In this document: one piece after another, positions 47,376 to 56,769 of the stretch
Layout: every line of letters begins with the position of its first letter
Position numbering within the stretch: position 1 is the stretch's first letter
From: Yersinia enterocolitica
GTDB lineage: Bacteria; Pseudomonadota; Gammaproteobacteria; Enterobacterales; Enterobacteriaceae
Direction: 5' to 3'
Length of the DNA: 64,000 nt
Assembly: GCA_002082245.2 (NCBI GenBank)
Contig: NBTC02000002.1
Span: 124,001 to 188,000 of the forward strand
Program-made: the position numbers and the translations under genes
Notes under the pieces: generated by a model
The model's input: the letters and a program-made list of their open reading frames with translations, nothing else
Told to the model about the DNA's origin: nothing
Database searches by the model: none

Positions 47376-48185
47376 GGCTCTGTCGTATTAGTGATATGAA
47401 GTTGGCAAAAGTTGCGTTGTCGGTTATTTAGGTGGCCAACAGATAAAATTTTTCCGCCGGTGACAATCTGTCACCAGTTGGATGTTGAAGCTGTTCTTTG
47501 CGTATCATGTGCACTAACTCAATGCCCGCCAATATCGTCTGCGCACGTCTAAATGATTTGAAGCCCAGCATCGATCGTATCCGCCGTTTGATATTTCGGT
47601 GATCCTGCTCCACAAGGTTATTCAGGTACTTATTCTGCCTGACGGTAATGCTTTCTTCCGCCGGTTTGCTGGCATTGAGTGTAGCCAGAGCCGCTGTATT
47701 GGCACCACTTTTATCAATGGTGACCACCTCAGGTTCGCCGTGTTGGCGAATAGCCTTGCGGAAAAAACGCAGTGCCGCCCCAGCGTCCCGTTTGGCGGTG
47801 AGTAGGAAGTCGATGGTCTGGCCTGCAGTATCGACCGCCTGGTACAGATATTTCCACTGACCTTTGACTTTGATGTAGGTCTCGTCCATTCGCCACCGCC
47901 GACCTACGGTACGTTTATGCCGACGAAACGCCTTATCCAGCAAGGGCACCAAGCGGATAACCCAACGATGTAACGTGGAATGGTCAACGGCAATACCGCG
48001 TTCAGCCATCATCTCTTCCAAATTGCGCAGGCTCAGGGTATAAGCCAGATACCAGCGAACACATTGTACGATGATATCAACGGGATAATGCCGGCGTTTA
48101 AAGGCGTTTCGGATCAGAGACATGGTTAGGCAACATCTTAAAAAAAACAGCATGTTACCTGACGATGTCTTAATGCGACAGAACC
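47376..48185 (-). mobile_element. Complete IS6-family insertion sequence
   Basis: The ~810-bp element is bounded by GGCTCTGTCGTATTA at 47376 and the inverted TAATGCGACAGAACC ending at 48185. Length, a single DDE transposase and ends of this type are those of the IS6 family. No 8-bp target duplication is seen: the flanking bases ATCAAGAA and GTTTATTT differ, as expected after recombination between copies. Confidence 0.9.
47428..48123 (-). CDS. IS6-family transposase
   Basis: The 231-residue transposase starts at MSLIRNAFKRRHYP. The catalytic DDE triad is visible: Asp in RMDETYIKVKG, Asp in TIDKSGANTAAL and Glu in NLVEQDHRNIKRR. It appears intact and could still act. An in-frame ATG ten codons upstream lacks a good ribosome site. 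It moves the element by the copy-in, replicon-fusing route of the family, which explains rearrangements between copies. Confidence 0.93.
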   Translation of the reverse strand: MSLIRNAFKRRHYPVDIIVQCVRWYLAYTLSLRNLEEMMAERGIAVDHSTLHRWVIRLVPLLDKAFRRHKRTVGRRWRMDETYIKVKGQWKYLYQAVDTAGQTIDFLLTAKRDAGAALRFFRKAIRQHGEPEVVTIDKSGANTAALATLNASKPAEESITVRQNKYLNNLVEQDHRNIKRRIRSMLGFKSFRRAQTILAGIELVHMIRKEQLQHPTGDRLSPAEKFYLLAT

Positions 48186-48187
48186 GT

Positions 48188-48694
48188 TTATTTTACCTGC
48201 GCGTTTCTTACATCTTTGCCTGCTTCCCAAATGCGGTATTTCACATCAACTCCTTTTGGTACATAAACCACGATCGGTAGGCGACTGTTATAGCGCTGCA
48301 TAGCGGCGTCCCCCAGATTGGCGGCGATAAATTGTGGGCGGCGGGTGTTATCCGGGCAAGCCATCATGGTTGAGGCCGGTTCGGAGATTTTATCCATCAC
48401 CAAATAGTCAAAGCCCCAGCCAGACAAGGTTCTGGTTTCCAGATTGCCACCGAGCATATGGCGGTTGCAGTCAACTTCAATGGTTTTACCTATCAGCAAT
48501 TCAACTTTGAAGCGGCTTTCGTCTTCTTGTGGCTCGAGGAAAATGACCTGGCGGCTCATTCCTTTTTCAGCTTGAGGATAAGGCGCAATCTTCTCTAACG
48601 GCTGTTGTTGATTAAGTGGTGGCTCAGTAGCGGCAATAGTGCTGGCAGAGGCGGCCATTAACAGGCTGGTTATGGCGATTGACAGTCTTTTCAT
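48188..48694 (-). CDS. eco: Ecotin, periplasmic serine protease inhibitor
   Basis: The 168-residue protein has a signal peptide ([22 protein letters not shown]) and reads as ecotin. The reactive site is in [13 protein letters not shown] with Met at P1, and a disulfide pair is available (DCNRHM and ACPD). It inhibits trypsin-, chymotrypsin- and elastase-like proteases and may protect against host neutrophil elastase. Its stop codon lies two bases from the end of the IS6 element, so its natural terminator has been displaced. Confidence 0.94.
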   Translation of the reverse strand: MKRLSIAITSLLMAASASTIAATEPPLNQQQPLEKIAPYPQAEKGMSRQVIFLEPQEDESRFKVELLIGKTIEVDCNRHMLGGNLETRTLSGWGFDYLVMDKISEPASTMMACPDNTRRPQFIAANLGDAAMQRYNSRLPIVVYVPKGVDVKYRIWEAGKDVRNAQVK

Positions 48695-48790
48695 CTTTTG
48701 TCCCTATGATTTTAATTCCAGATGCAAAAATATCATCTATTCAACAGGCTGATTATAGGTGAAATCCGATTGGCTGATTTATCTATCTGC

Positions 48791-49048
48791 TTAAAGCTCG
48801 ATTTCAATATCGCCCTTTGGCTGACAACAACAGGGCAGGATCTCGCCGGCCTGAATAAAAGCTAAAGGTTGCTGCGAATAGCAGACTTCGCCTTTCAGCA
48901 AGCGCAGGCGGCAGGAGCCACAATAGCCAGAGCGGCATTGGTATTCGATGGGTACCTGATGATATTCAAGCGTTTCTAGCAAGTTACGGCTGTTCGCGGG
49001 CCGGTTAAGTTGAACACCGGTGGTGCTCAACTTGATAATGGATTTCAT
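48791..49048 (-). CDS. yfaE: 2Fe-2S ferredoxin YfaE
   Basis: The 85-residue plant-type ferredoxin has the pattern CRSGYCGSCRLRLL plus a later Cys in PCCCQPKGD for one 2Fe-2S cluster. In E. coli YfaE maintains the di-iron tyrosyl-radical cofactor of NrdB. It lies 3 bases after nrdB in the same operon. Confidence 0.94.
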   Translation of the reverse strand: MKSIIKLSTTGVQLNRPANSRNLLETLEYHQVPIEYQCRSGYCGSCRLRLLKGEVCYSQQPLAFIQAGEILPCCCQPKGDIEIEL

Positions 49049-49051
49049 GGA

Positions 49052-50182
49052 TTACAGCTCGAAATCGCTCAGGTCGTCAGCACTGACTTCTGAATCAATT
49101 TGACCGACCAGATAAGAGCTGACTTCAACTTCCTGCGGTGCCACCTGCACGTTATCAGACACTAACCAGGAGTTGATCCACGGAATAGGGTTGGTTCGAG
49201 TAGCAAACGGCACACCCAGCCCCACCGCCTGCATGCGGATATTGGTGATGTATTCCACGTACTGACACAGAATCTCTTTGTTCAGACCAATCATGGAACC
49301 GTCACGGAACAGGTATTCAGCCCACTCTTTCTCTTGTTGGGCGGCCAGAACGAACAGGTCATAACACTGCTGTTGGCACTCTACGGCAATTTCGGCCATT
49401 TCCGGGTCATCTTCGCCAGAACGCATCAAATTAAGAATATGCTGGGTACCGGTTAAATGCAGGGCTTCATCGCGGGCAATCATTTTGATGATTTTGGCAT
49501 TGCCTTCCATCAATTCGCGCTCCGCAAAAGCAAAGGAGCAGGCGAAACTGACATAAAAACGGATGGCTTCTAGCGCATTGACGCTCATCAGACACAGATA
49601 AAGCTGTTTTTTCAGCTCATGCAAATTGACGACGACAGTTTTACCATTAACTTGATGGGTGCCTTCCCCCAGCAGGTGGTAGTAGCTGGTCATTTCGATC
49701 AAATCATCATAATAGGCTGAGATATCTTTTGCGCGTTTGAGGATCTCTTCGTTGGTCACGATATCATCGAAAACTATCGACGGATCATTCACGATATTAC
49801 GGATGATATGGGTGTACGAGCGTGAGTGGATGGTTTCTGAGAATGACCAGGTTTCCACCCAGGTTTCCAGTTCTGGAATTGAGATAAGCGGCAGTAAGGC
49901 AACGTTAGGGCTGCGGCCCTGAATTGAGTCCAGCAAGGTCTGGTATTTCAGGTTGCTGATAAAAATGTGTTTTTCATGATCTGGCAGTGCGTTGTAATCG
50001 ATACGATCACGGGAGACATCTATCTCTTCTGGACGCCAGAAAAATGACAATTGCTTCTCAATCAGTTTTTCGAAAATAGCGTGTTTTTGCTGGTCGAAAC
50101 GCGCCACGTTAACGGATTGACCAAAGAACATCGGTTCAAGCAACTGGTTATTTTTATTTTGCGAAAAAGTGGTATAGGCCAT
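49052..50182 (-). CDS. nrdB: Ribonucleotide reductase class Ia, beta subunit
   Basis: The 376-residue protein equals the E. coli NrdB length when started at [11 protein letters not shown], which has GAGGAAATC directly upstream. It houses the di-iron centre and tyrosyl radical that start ribonucleotide reduction; [11 protein letters not shown] and the [13 protein letters not shown] helix hold ligands. It is transcribed after nrdA and before yfaE. Confidence 0.96.
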   Translation of the reverse strand: MAYTTFSQNKNNQLLEPMFFGQSVNVARFDQQKHAIFEKLIEKQLSFFWRPEEIDVSRDRIDYNALPDHEKHIFISNLKYQTLLDSIQGRSPNVALLPLISIPELETWVETWSFSETIHSRSYTHIIRNIVNDPSIVFDDIVTNEEILKRAKDISAYYDDLIEMTSYYHLLGEGTHQVNGKTVVVNLHELKKQLYLCLMSVNALEAIRFYVSFACSFAFAERELMEGNAKIIKMIARDEALHLTGTQHILNLMRSGEDDPEMAEIAVECQQQCYDLFVLAAQQEKEWAEYLFRDGSMIGLNKEILCQYVEYITNIRMQAVGLGVPFATRTNPIPWINSWLVSDNVQVAPQEVEVSSYLVGQIDSEVSADDLSDFEL

Positions 50183-50274
50183 GATTTCCTCAGGGGACAA
50201 CAATGCAAGGGCAAATGAAGAATGGCCCGGCGATAACCGTATTTGCGATTATCGCGTAGGGCCAGAACTATAAA

Positions 50275-52560
50275 TCAGATCTTACATGCGCCGCCTTCAC
50301 AGTCATCATCACCCGGCTGACTTTGAATATCTTCCTGCACATCATCAGCACCGTCGCGGGTGTTTTGATAGTAAAGGGTCTTCACACCAAATTTGTAGGT
50401 GGTCAGCAAATCTTTCAGCAATTGCTTCATCGGCACTTTGCCAGATGGGAAGCGGGTTGGGTCATAATTGGTGTTAGCTGAAATCGCCTGATCGACGAAT
50501 TTCTGCATTAAGCCGACCAGTTGCAGGTAACCATCATTATTTGGCATATCCCACAGCAGTTCGTAAGCATCTTTCAAACGCTCATATTCAGGCACAACCT
50601 GGCGTAAAATGCCATCTTTCGAGGCTTTGATACTGACGTAACCACGCGGTGGCTCGATACCATTAGTGGCATTCGAGATCTGCGAAGACGTTTCAGATGG
50701 CATCAGCGCAGACAGTGTGGAGTTACGCAGGCCGTGAGTCTTAATATCGTTACGCAGCGTTTCCCAATCGTAGTGCAGTGGCTCGTTGCTGATGGCATCC
50801 AAATCTTTCTTATAGGTATCGATCGGCAAAATACCTTGCGAATAGGTGGTTTCATTGAACCACTGGCAGGCACCTTGCTCACGAGCCAACGCGTTAGAGG
50901 CTTTCAGCAAGTAGTACTGAATCGCTTCGAAGGTGCGGTGAGTCAGGTTATTAGCGCTGCCATCGGAATAACGCACGCCATTCTTCGCCAAGTAATAAGC
51001 AAAGTTAATCACCCCAATACCTAAGGTGCGACGGCCCATCGCGCCACGCTGCGCGGCGGCAATAGGGTAATCTTGGTAATCGAGCAAGGCATCCAGCGCA
51101 CGTACAGCCAGTACCGCCAACTCTTCTAAATCGTCAAGGCTATCAATGGCACCTAAGTTGAAGGCAGACAGGGTGCAGAGCGCAATTTCGCCATTCTCGT
51201 CATTGATGTCATTGAGTGGTTTGGTTGGTAATGCAATTTCCAGACACAGGTTTGACTGCCGCACGGGGGCAATTTTCGGGTCAAACGGGCTGTGGGTGTT
51301 GCAGTGGTCAACGTTCTGAATATAGATACGGCCAGTCGAAGCACGCTCTTGCATCATCAGAGAGAATAACTCAACCGCTTTTACCCGTTGCTTACGGATG
51401 CTGCTGTCTTGTTCGTATTGGGTATAAAGGCGTTCAAACTCATCCTGATCAGCGAAGAACGCGTCATATAGCCCCGGTACATCTGATGGGCTAAACAGGG
51501 TGATATCTTCACCTTTTAGCAGGCGTTGATACATCAGTTTGTTGATTTGGACGCCGTAATCCATATGGCGCACGCGGTTGCCTTCAACACCACGGTTGTT
51601 CTTCAACACCAGTAGGCTTTCAACTTCCAGATGCCACATTGGGTAGAACAACGTGGCAGCACCTCCACGCACGCCACCCTGTGAACAGGATTTCACCGCA
51701 GTCTGGAAGTGTTTATAGAACGGGATACAACCGGTATGGAAAGCTTCACCACCACGGATTGGGCTACCTAACGCACGGATACGACCCGCATTGATACCGA
51801 TACCGGCACGCTGTGACACATATTTAACAATGGCACTGGAGGTGGCATTGATAGAATCCAGGCTGTCACCACACTCGATTAACACACAAGAGCTGAACTG
51901 ACGAGTTGGGGTACGCACCCCTGACATAATCGGTGTCGGCAGCGAAATCTTAAAGGTTGAAACCGCATCATAGAAGCGTTTCACGTAATCGAGACGAGTT
52001 TCGCGCGGGTAGTTAGAGAACAGGCAGGCGGAAACCAGAATGTACAGGAATTGGGCACTTTCATAGATCTCACCGCTGACGCGGTTCTGCACCAGATATT
52101 TACCCTCCAACTGCTTAACTGCAGCGTAGGAGAAGTTCATATCGCGCCAATGGTCGATGAAAGTGTCCATCTGTTCGAATTCTTCTGCGGTATAATCTTC
52201 CAGCAGATGCTTGTCGTATTTACCCATTTCCACCATTTTCGCGACATGATCGACGAGTTTTGGCGGTTCAAACTGGCCATAGGCTTTTTTGCGCAGATGG
52301 AAAATAGCCAGACGCGCAGCCAGATACTGATAGTCAGGCGCATCGCGCGAGATAAGATCGGCCGCTGCTTTGATGATAGTTTCATGGATATCGGCAGTCT
52401 TAATGCCATCATAAAACTGAATGTGTGAACGCAATTCTACTTGAGAGACCGAGACGTTATGTAAACCTTCTGCGGCCCAGTCGATGACCCGGTGGATTTT
52501 ATCCAGATTGATGCGTTCTTTGCTGCCATCGCGTTTAGTAACAAGTAGGCTTTGGTTCAT
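50275..52560 (-). CDS. nrdA: Ribonucleotide reductase class Ia, alpha subunit
   Basis: The 761-residue catalytic subunit has the N-terminal ATP-cone (LVTKRDGSKERINLDKIHRV), the active-site core FSSCVLIECGDSLDSI, and the C-terminal redox pair in CEGGACKI. It reduces ribonucleoside diphosphates with NrdB and is inhibited by dATP through the cone. Its upstream region holds NrdR-like boxes and a DnaA box. Confidence 0.97.
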   Translation of the reverse strand: MNQSLLVTKRDGSKERINLDKIHRVIDWAAEGLHNVSVSQVELRSHIQFYDGIKTADIHETIIKAAADLISRDAPDYQYLAARLAIFHLRKKAYGQFEPPKLVDHVAKMVEMGKYDKHLLEDYTAEEFEQMDTFIDHWRDMNFSYAAVKQLEGKYLVQNRVSGEIYESAQFLYILVSACLFSNYPRETRLDYVKRFYDAVSTFKISLPTPIMSGVRTPTRQFSSCVLIECGDSLDSINATSSAIVKYVSQRAGIGINAGRIRALGSPIRGGEAFHTGCIPFYKHFQTAVKSCSQGGVRGGAATLFYPMWHLEVESLLVLKNNRGVEGNRVRHMDYGVQINKLMYQRLLKGEDITLFSPSDVPGLYDAFFADQDEFERLYTQYEQDSSIRKQRVKAVELFSLMMQERASTGRIYIQNVDHCNTHSPFDPKIAPVRQSNLCLEIALPTKPLNDINDENGEIALCTLSAFNLGAIDSLDDLEELAVLAVRALDALLDYQDYPIAAAQRGAMGRRTLGIGVINFAYYLAKNGVRYSDGSANNLTHRTFEAIQYYLLKASNALAREQGACQWFNETTYSQGILPIDTYKKDLDAISNEPLHYDWETLRNDIKTHGLRNSTLSALMPSETSSQISNATNGIEPPRGYVSIKASKDGILRQVVPEYERLKDAYELLWDMPNNDGYLQLVGLMQKFVDQAISANTNYDPTRFPSGKVPMKQLLKDLLTTYKFGVKTLYYQNTRDGADDVQEDIQSQPGDDDCEGGACKI

Positions 52561-53053
52561 GTGTTCTTGACCTTTTATCCCCGTTCTTCATGCACAAACA
52601 GCACAAATTTACACTCTCTATGATTACGAAAATCATTGAGGCTGTAGTGTATTGTTCAGTATGTAAACACTATATGTAGGGGGTGGGTAGTGGATAGATA
52701 ACAAGATAGTGAGTATTGCGGCTTTTGGCAAGTGAACAAGATCGCTTAATTGTGTGGATAACTTGGGGGTGAATTGTTACGAAACGCTCTCAGACTGCGC
52801 CATCACTGGATCTTACCTACTGTCGCTTTGGGGGATAAGATTTTACTGAAAACCTTAAAAAGTGGATCGTTTGCCGGTTTATTAAACATTAGAAAAATTC
52901 CCTTCATCTTTCGCGCCGTAGCGGTGTTGGCTATCCTCACTCACCCCAGTCACTTAGTGGAATAAGCTCCTGGGAATTTGTTCGGTTTCCGCCTTGCTAC
53001 AACGCGAAATCTATTGGGTATTGTTTGATTTTTATACTCCCCACGCGATGAAT
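52561..53053. promoter_or_regulatory. nrdA control region and diverged intergenic repeat
   Basis: ACACTATATGTAGGGG at 52667-52682 fits the NrdR box; a second, weaker site with the half TAGTGT lies at 52635-52650, 32 bases away, near three helical turns. TGTGGATAA at 52753-52761 is a perfect DnaA box (TTATCCACA on the other strand). The part near ubiG (about 52919-53023) is a diverged copy of the ~120-bp intergenic repeat. No gene is supported here. Confidence 0.65.
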
Positions 53054-53782
53054 TTATTCGCTATCTCGTTGAGTATGCACCATATAATTCACATCAACAT
53101 TACCGCCAAGCTTAAAACGATCTGTTATCGGATTGTAATGTAGCCCGATAATGTGGCGCTCACGCAACAGGGTTTGATCAACCCAACCGATAAGTTCTGA
53201 TGGGCGAATAAATTTTTTCGAATCATGGGTGCCTTTCGGAACCATTTTCAATATATATTCTGCACCGACCACGGCCATCAGCCAGGATTTGGTATTGCGG
53301 TTAATAGTTGAAAAGAATACGTGGCCACCGGGTTTGACCAATTGAGCGCAGGCGCGGATAACCGAGGCGGGATCTGGCACGTGTTCGAGCATCTCCATGC
53401 AGGTCACCACATCGTAGTGTTGTGGGTGTGCTTGCGCGTGGCTTTCAACTGTTTCTTGTACATAATCCAGTTTGGTACCGGTTTCCAGCGCATGTAGGCG
53501 AGCCACTTGCAACGGCTCATAGCCCATGTCCAGACCGGTGACGTGTGCTCCTTCCCGAGCCATGCTTTCGGCCAAAATTCCACCACCGCAGCCGACATCC
53601 AGCACTTTCTTATCAAAAATACCGCCAGAGCGCTGTAAAATGTAATCAAGACGCAGCGGGTTAATGCGATGAAGAGGTTTGAATTCACCTTCTAAATCCC
53701 ACCAGCGAGAGGCAACTGCCTCAAATTTAGCGATTTCTTGCTCGTCGACATTCTGATGGCTAGCTGTGTTATCTACACACAT
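53054..53782 (-). CDS. ubiG: Ubiquinone biosynthesis O-methyltransferase
   Basis: The 242-residue SAM-dependent methyltransferase has [16 protein letters not shown] near residue 60 and [14 protein letters not shown] near 125. It performs both O-methylations of the ubiquinone head group. [20 protein letters not shown] near the start matches E. coli UbiG. It lies divergent from gyrA as in E. coli. Confidence 0.95.
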   Translation of the reverse strand: MCVDNTASHQNVDEQEIAKFEAVASRWWDLEGEFKPLHRINPLRLDYILQRSGGIFDKKVLDVGCGGGILAESMAREGAHVTGLDMGYEPLQVARLHALETGTKLDYVQETVESHAQAHPQHYDVVTCMEMLEHVPDPASVIRACAQLVKPGGHVFFSTINRNTKSWLMAVVGAEYILKMVPKGTHDSKKFIRPSELIGWVDQTLLRERHIIGLHYNPITDRFKLGGNVDVNYMVHTQRDSE

Positions 53783-53983
53783 GGAGAGTTCTCACTGTTC
53801 TGTTTCTTTGCGCAGATTATACATGTTCCCTTCCAATTGACGCAGAATAATACCGTTAAGTTAGGCGGATAAGCCCGACATAAAGTCGTTTCGACAAACA
53901 TCACGTAGTTTCGCCAAAATCTGGGTTTTGTGATATAGTTTCGTACCTTTAAATCCGGTAATTAGTAGAGGGATAGCGGCTCA

Positions 53984-56656
53984 ATGAGCGACCTTGCCAG
54001 AGAAATAACACCGGTCAACATCGAGGAAGAGCTGAAAAGCTCCTATCTGGATTATGCGATGTCCGTTATTGTCGGACGTGCTTTACCAGATGTCCGGGAT
54101 GGACTGAAACCGGTGCACCGTCGCGTACTGTATGCGATGAATGTACTGGGTAATGACTGGAATAAACCATACAAAAAATCGGCCCGTGTAGTCGGGGACG
54201 TTATCGGTAAATATCACCCGCATGGTGACAGCGCGGTCTACGACACAATTGTGCGTATGGCCCAGCCGTTCTCACTGCGCTATATGCTGGTGGATGGGCA
54301 GGGCAACTTCGGTTCCGTCGATGGCGATTCTGCTGCGGCGATGCGTTATACCGAAATCCGTATGTCTAAAATTGCTCACGAATTGTTAGCGGATTTAGAA
54401 AAAGATACCGTTGACTTCGTGCCTAACTATGATGGTACGGAACAGATCCCCGCAGTGATGCCAACCCGAATCCCTAACCTGTTGGTTAACGGTTCGTCAG
54501 GTATTGCCGTAGGGATGGCAACCAATATTCCGCCACATAACCTGTCTGAGGTTATTGATGGCTGTCTGGCTCTGATCGAAGATGAAAACATCACCATTGA
54601 AGGGTTGATGGAGTTCATTCCAGGTCCAGATTTCCCAACAGCCGCCATTATTAATGGTCGCCGTGGTATTGAAGAGGCTTATCGTACTGGCCGTGGCAAG
54701 GTCTATATCCGTGCCCGTGCTGAAGTTGAAGCTGACGCGAAAACCGGCCGTGAAACCATTATTGTTCACGAGATCCCGTATCAGGTGAACAAAGCACGGT
54801 TGATTGAGAAAATCGCTGAGCTGGTCAAAGAGAAACGCGTAGAAGGCATCAGCGCGTTACGTGATGAGTCTGATAAAGACGGCATGCGTATCGTGATTGA
54901 GATTAAACGTGACGCCGTCGGGGAAGTGGTTCTAAATAACCTCTATTCACTGACGCAACTTCAGGTGACTTTCGGTATCAATATGGTGGCTCTGTCTCAA
55001 GGGCAGCCTAAATTGCTTAACCTGAAAGACATTCTGGTTGCATTTGTGCGCCACCGTCGTGAAGTGGTGACGCGTCGTACCATTTTTGAACTGCGTAAAG
55101 CACGTGACCGCGCACACATCCTTGAAGCATTGGCAATTGCACTGGCTAACATCGATCCGATTATCGAATTGATCCGCCGTGCCGCCACTCCTGCTGAAGC
55201 CAAAGCGGGCTTGATTGCCAATTCATGGGAATTAGGCAACGTGGCGTCAATGTTGGAACGTGCCGGTGATGACGCTGCCCGCCCTGAGTGGCTGGAAGCT
55301 GAATACGGTATCCGTGACGGCAGATATTTCCTCACCGAGCAACAAGCTCAGGCAATCTTGGATCTGCGTTTGCAGAAACTGACGGGCCTGGAGCATGAAA
55401 AACTGCTGGATGAGTATAAAGAGCTGTTGACCTTAATTGGTGAGTTGATCTTTATTCTGGAAAACCCGGATCGCCTGATGGAGGTTATCCGTGAAGAATT
55501 GGTTGCTATCAAAGAGCAATATAACGACGCACGTCGTACTGAGATAACGGCTAATACTTCCGACATCAACATCGAAGATCTGATTAATCAGGAAGATGTG
55601 GTTGTGACGCTGTCCCATCAGGGCTACGTCAAATATCAACCGCTGACGGATTACGAAGCTCAGCGCCGTGGTGGTAAAGGTAAGTCGGCTGCCCGTATCA
55701 AAGAAGAAGACTTCATTGATCGTCTGTTGGTTGCCAATACCCATGATACTATTTTGTGCTTCTCCAGCCGTGGCCGTCTCTATTGGATGAAGGTCTATCA
55801 GTTGCCGGAAGCCAGCCGTGGTGCACGTGGTCGTCCGATCGTCAACTTATTGCCGCTTGAGCCAAATGAGCGTATTACCGCCATTCTGCCAGTGCGGGAA
55901 TATGAAGAAGGCCGTCACATCTTTATGGCGACCGCCAGCGGCACTGTGAAGAAAACCGCTTTGACCGAGTTCAGTCGTCCACGCAGCGCCGGTATTATTG
56001 CCGTCAATCTGAATGAAGGCGATGAGCTGATTGGTGTGGATCTGACCGATGGCAGCAATGAAGTCATGCTGTTCTCTGCATTGGGTAAAGTGGTTCGCTT
56101 CCCTGAGTCACAGGTCCGTTCGATGGGCCGTACTGCGACCGGTGTACGTGGTATCAACCTCAATGGTGATGATCGGGTTATTTCTCTGATTATCCCACGT
56201 GGTGATGGCGAAATCTTGACTGTGACTGAAAACGGTTATGGTAAGCGTACCGCAGTGGAAGAGTACCCAACCAAGTCCCGTGCGACTCAGGGTGTTATCT
56301 CCATTAAAGTCAGTGAGCGTAATGGTAAGGTTGTGGGGGCTGTTCAGGTGGCTCCGACTGACCAGATCATGATGATCACCGATGCGGGTACTCTGGTACG
56401 TACTCGCGTATCTGAGGTGAGTGTCGTGGGGCGTAATACCCAAGGTGTGACGCTGATCCGTACCGCAGAAGATGAGCATGTCGTTGGTCTGCAACGTGTT
56501 GCTGAGCCAGAAGAGGATGATGAAATCCTTGATGGCGAATCATTAGAAGGTGAAGAGGGCGGCGAAGACGATGCTGCACTGAATACACCAGAAGATGAAG
56601 ATGCTGCTGATGAAGCAGAAGAAGGCGATGCTGAAGATGAGGACGACAACGTATAA
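53984..56656 (+). CDS. gyrA: DNA gyrase subunit A
   Basis: The 890-residue subunit breaks and rejoins DNA; the catalytic Tyr is in the [11 protein letters not shown] region. The quinolone-resistance determining region [15 protein letters not shown] has the sensitive-type Ser and Asp at positions 83 and 87. The C-terminal part contains the GyrA beta-pinwheel blocks ([11 protein letters not shown] is the GyrA-box) and a long acidic tail. Start and length match the family. Confidence 0.97.
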   Translation: MSDLAREITPVNIEEELKSSYLDYAMSVIVGRALPDVRDGLKPVHRRVLYAMNVLGNDWNKPYKKSARVVGDVIGKYHPHGDSAVYDTIVRMAQPFSLRYMLVDGQGNFGSVDGDSAAAMRYTEIRMSKIAHELLADLEKDTVDFVPNYDGTEQIPAVMPTRIPNLLVNGSSGIAVGMATNIPPHNLSEVIDGCLALIEDENITIEGLMEFIPGPDFPTAAIINGRRGIEEAYRTGRGKVYIRARAEVEADAKTGRETIIVHEIPYQVNKARLIEKIAELVKEKRVEGISALRDESDKDGMRIVIEIKRDAVGEVVLNNLYSLTQLQVTFGINMVALSQGQPKLLNLKDILVAFVRHRREVVTRRTIFELRKARDRAHILEALAIALANIDPIIELIRRAATPAEAKAGLIANSWELGNVASMLERAGDDAARPEWLEAEYGIRDGRYFLTEQQAQAILDLRLQKLTGLEHEKLLDEYKELLTLIGELIFILENPDRLMEVIREELVAIKEQYNDARRTEITANTSDINIEDLINQEDVVVTLSHQGYVKYQPLTDYEAQRRGGKGKSAARIKEEDFIDRLLVANTHDTILCFSSRGRLYWMKVYQLPEASRGARGRPIVNLLPLEPNERITAILPVREYEEGRHIFMATASGTVKKTALTEFSRPRSAGIIAVNLNEGDELIGVDLTDGSNEVMLFSALGKVVRFPESQVRSMGRTATGVRGINLNGDDRVISLIIPRGDGEILTVTENGYGKRTAVEEYPTKSRATQGVISIKVSERNGKVVGAVQVAPTDQIMMITDAGTLVRTRVSEVSVVGRNTQGVTLIRTAEDEHVVGLQRVAEPEEDDEILDGESLEGEEGGEDDAALNTPEDEDAADEAEEGDAEDEDDNV

Positions 56657-56674
56657 TGCGTTGTTGAAAACAAG

Positions 56675-56699
56675 AGCCAGCTTACGAGCTGGCTTTTTT
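56675..56699 (+). terminator. Terminator after gyrA
   Basis: AGCCAGCT (56675-56682) pairs with AGCTGGCT (56687-56694) around a 4-base loop, followed by six T residues. Confidence 0.92.
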
Positions 56700-56769
56700 A
56701 TGGGCTATTGGTAGTGTATTCTGTTGCTCATGCAGCCTGTCTGGCCCTACTTTCCACCCTGGAATCAGA

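Noticed and set aside
33711..48185. Classical composite transposon with two intact IS6 copies and target duplications
   Set aside because: The left copy is truncated and frameshifted, the extra fragments do not form a full element, and no 8-bp target repeats match.
52774..52965. 63-residue open frame upstream of nrdA
   Set aside because: It starts within the nrdA control region and runs into the diverged intergenic repeat; no ribosome site or family match.
54230..54250. Quinolone-resistance mutation in gyrA
   Set aside because: The determining region reads [11 protein letters not shown] with Ser83 and Asp87, the sensitive type.
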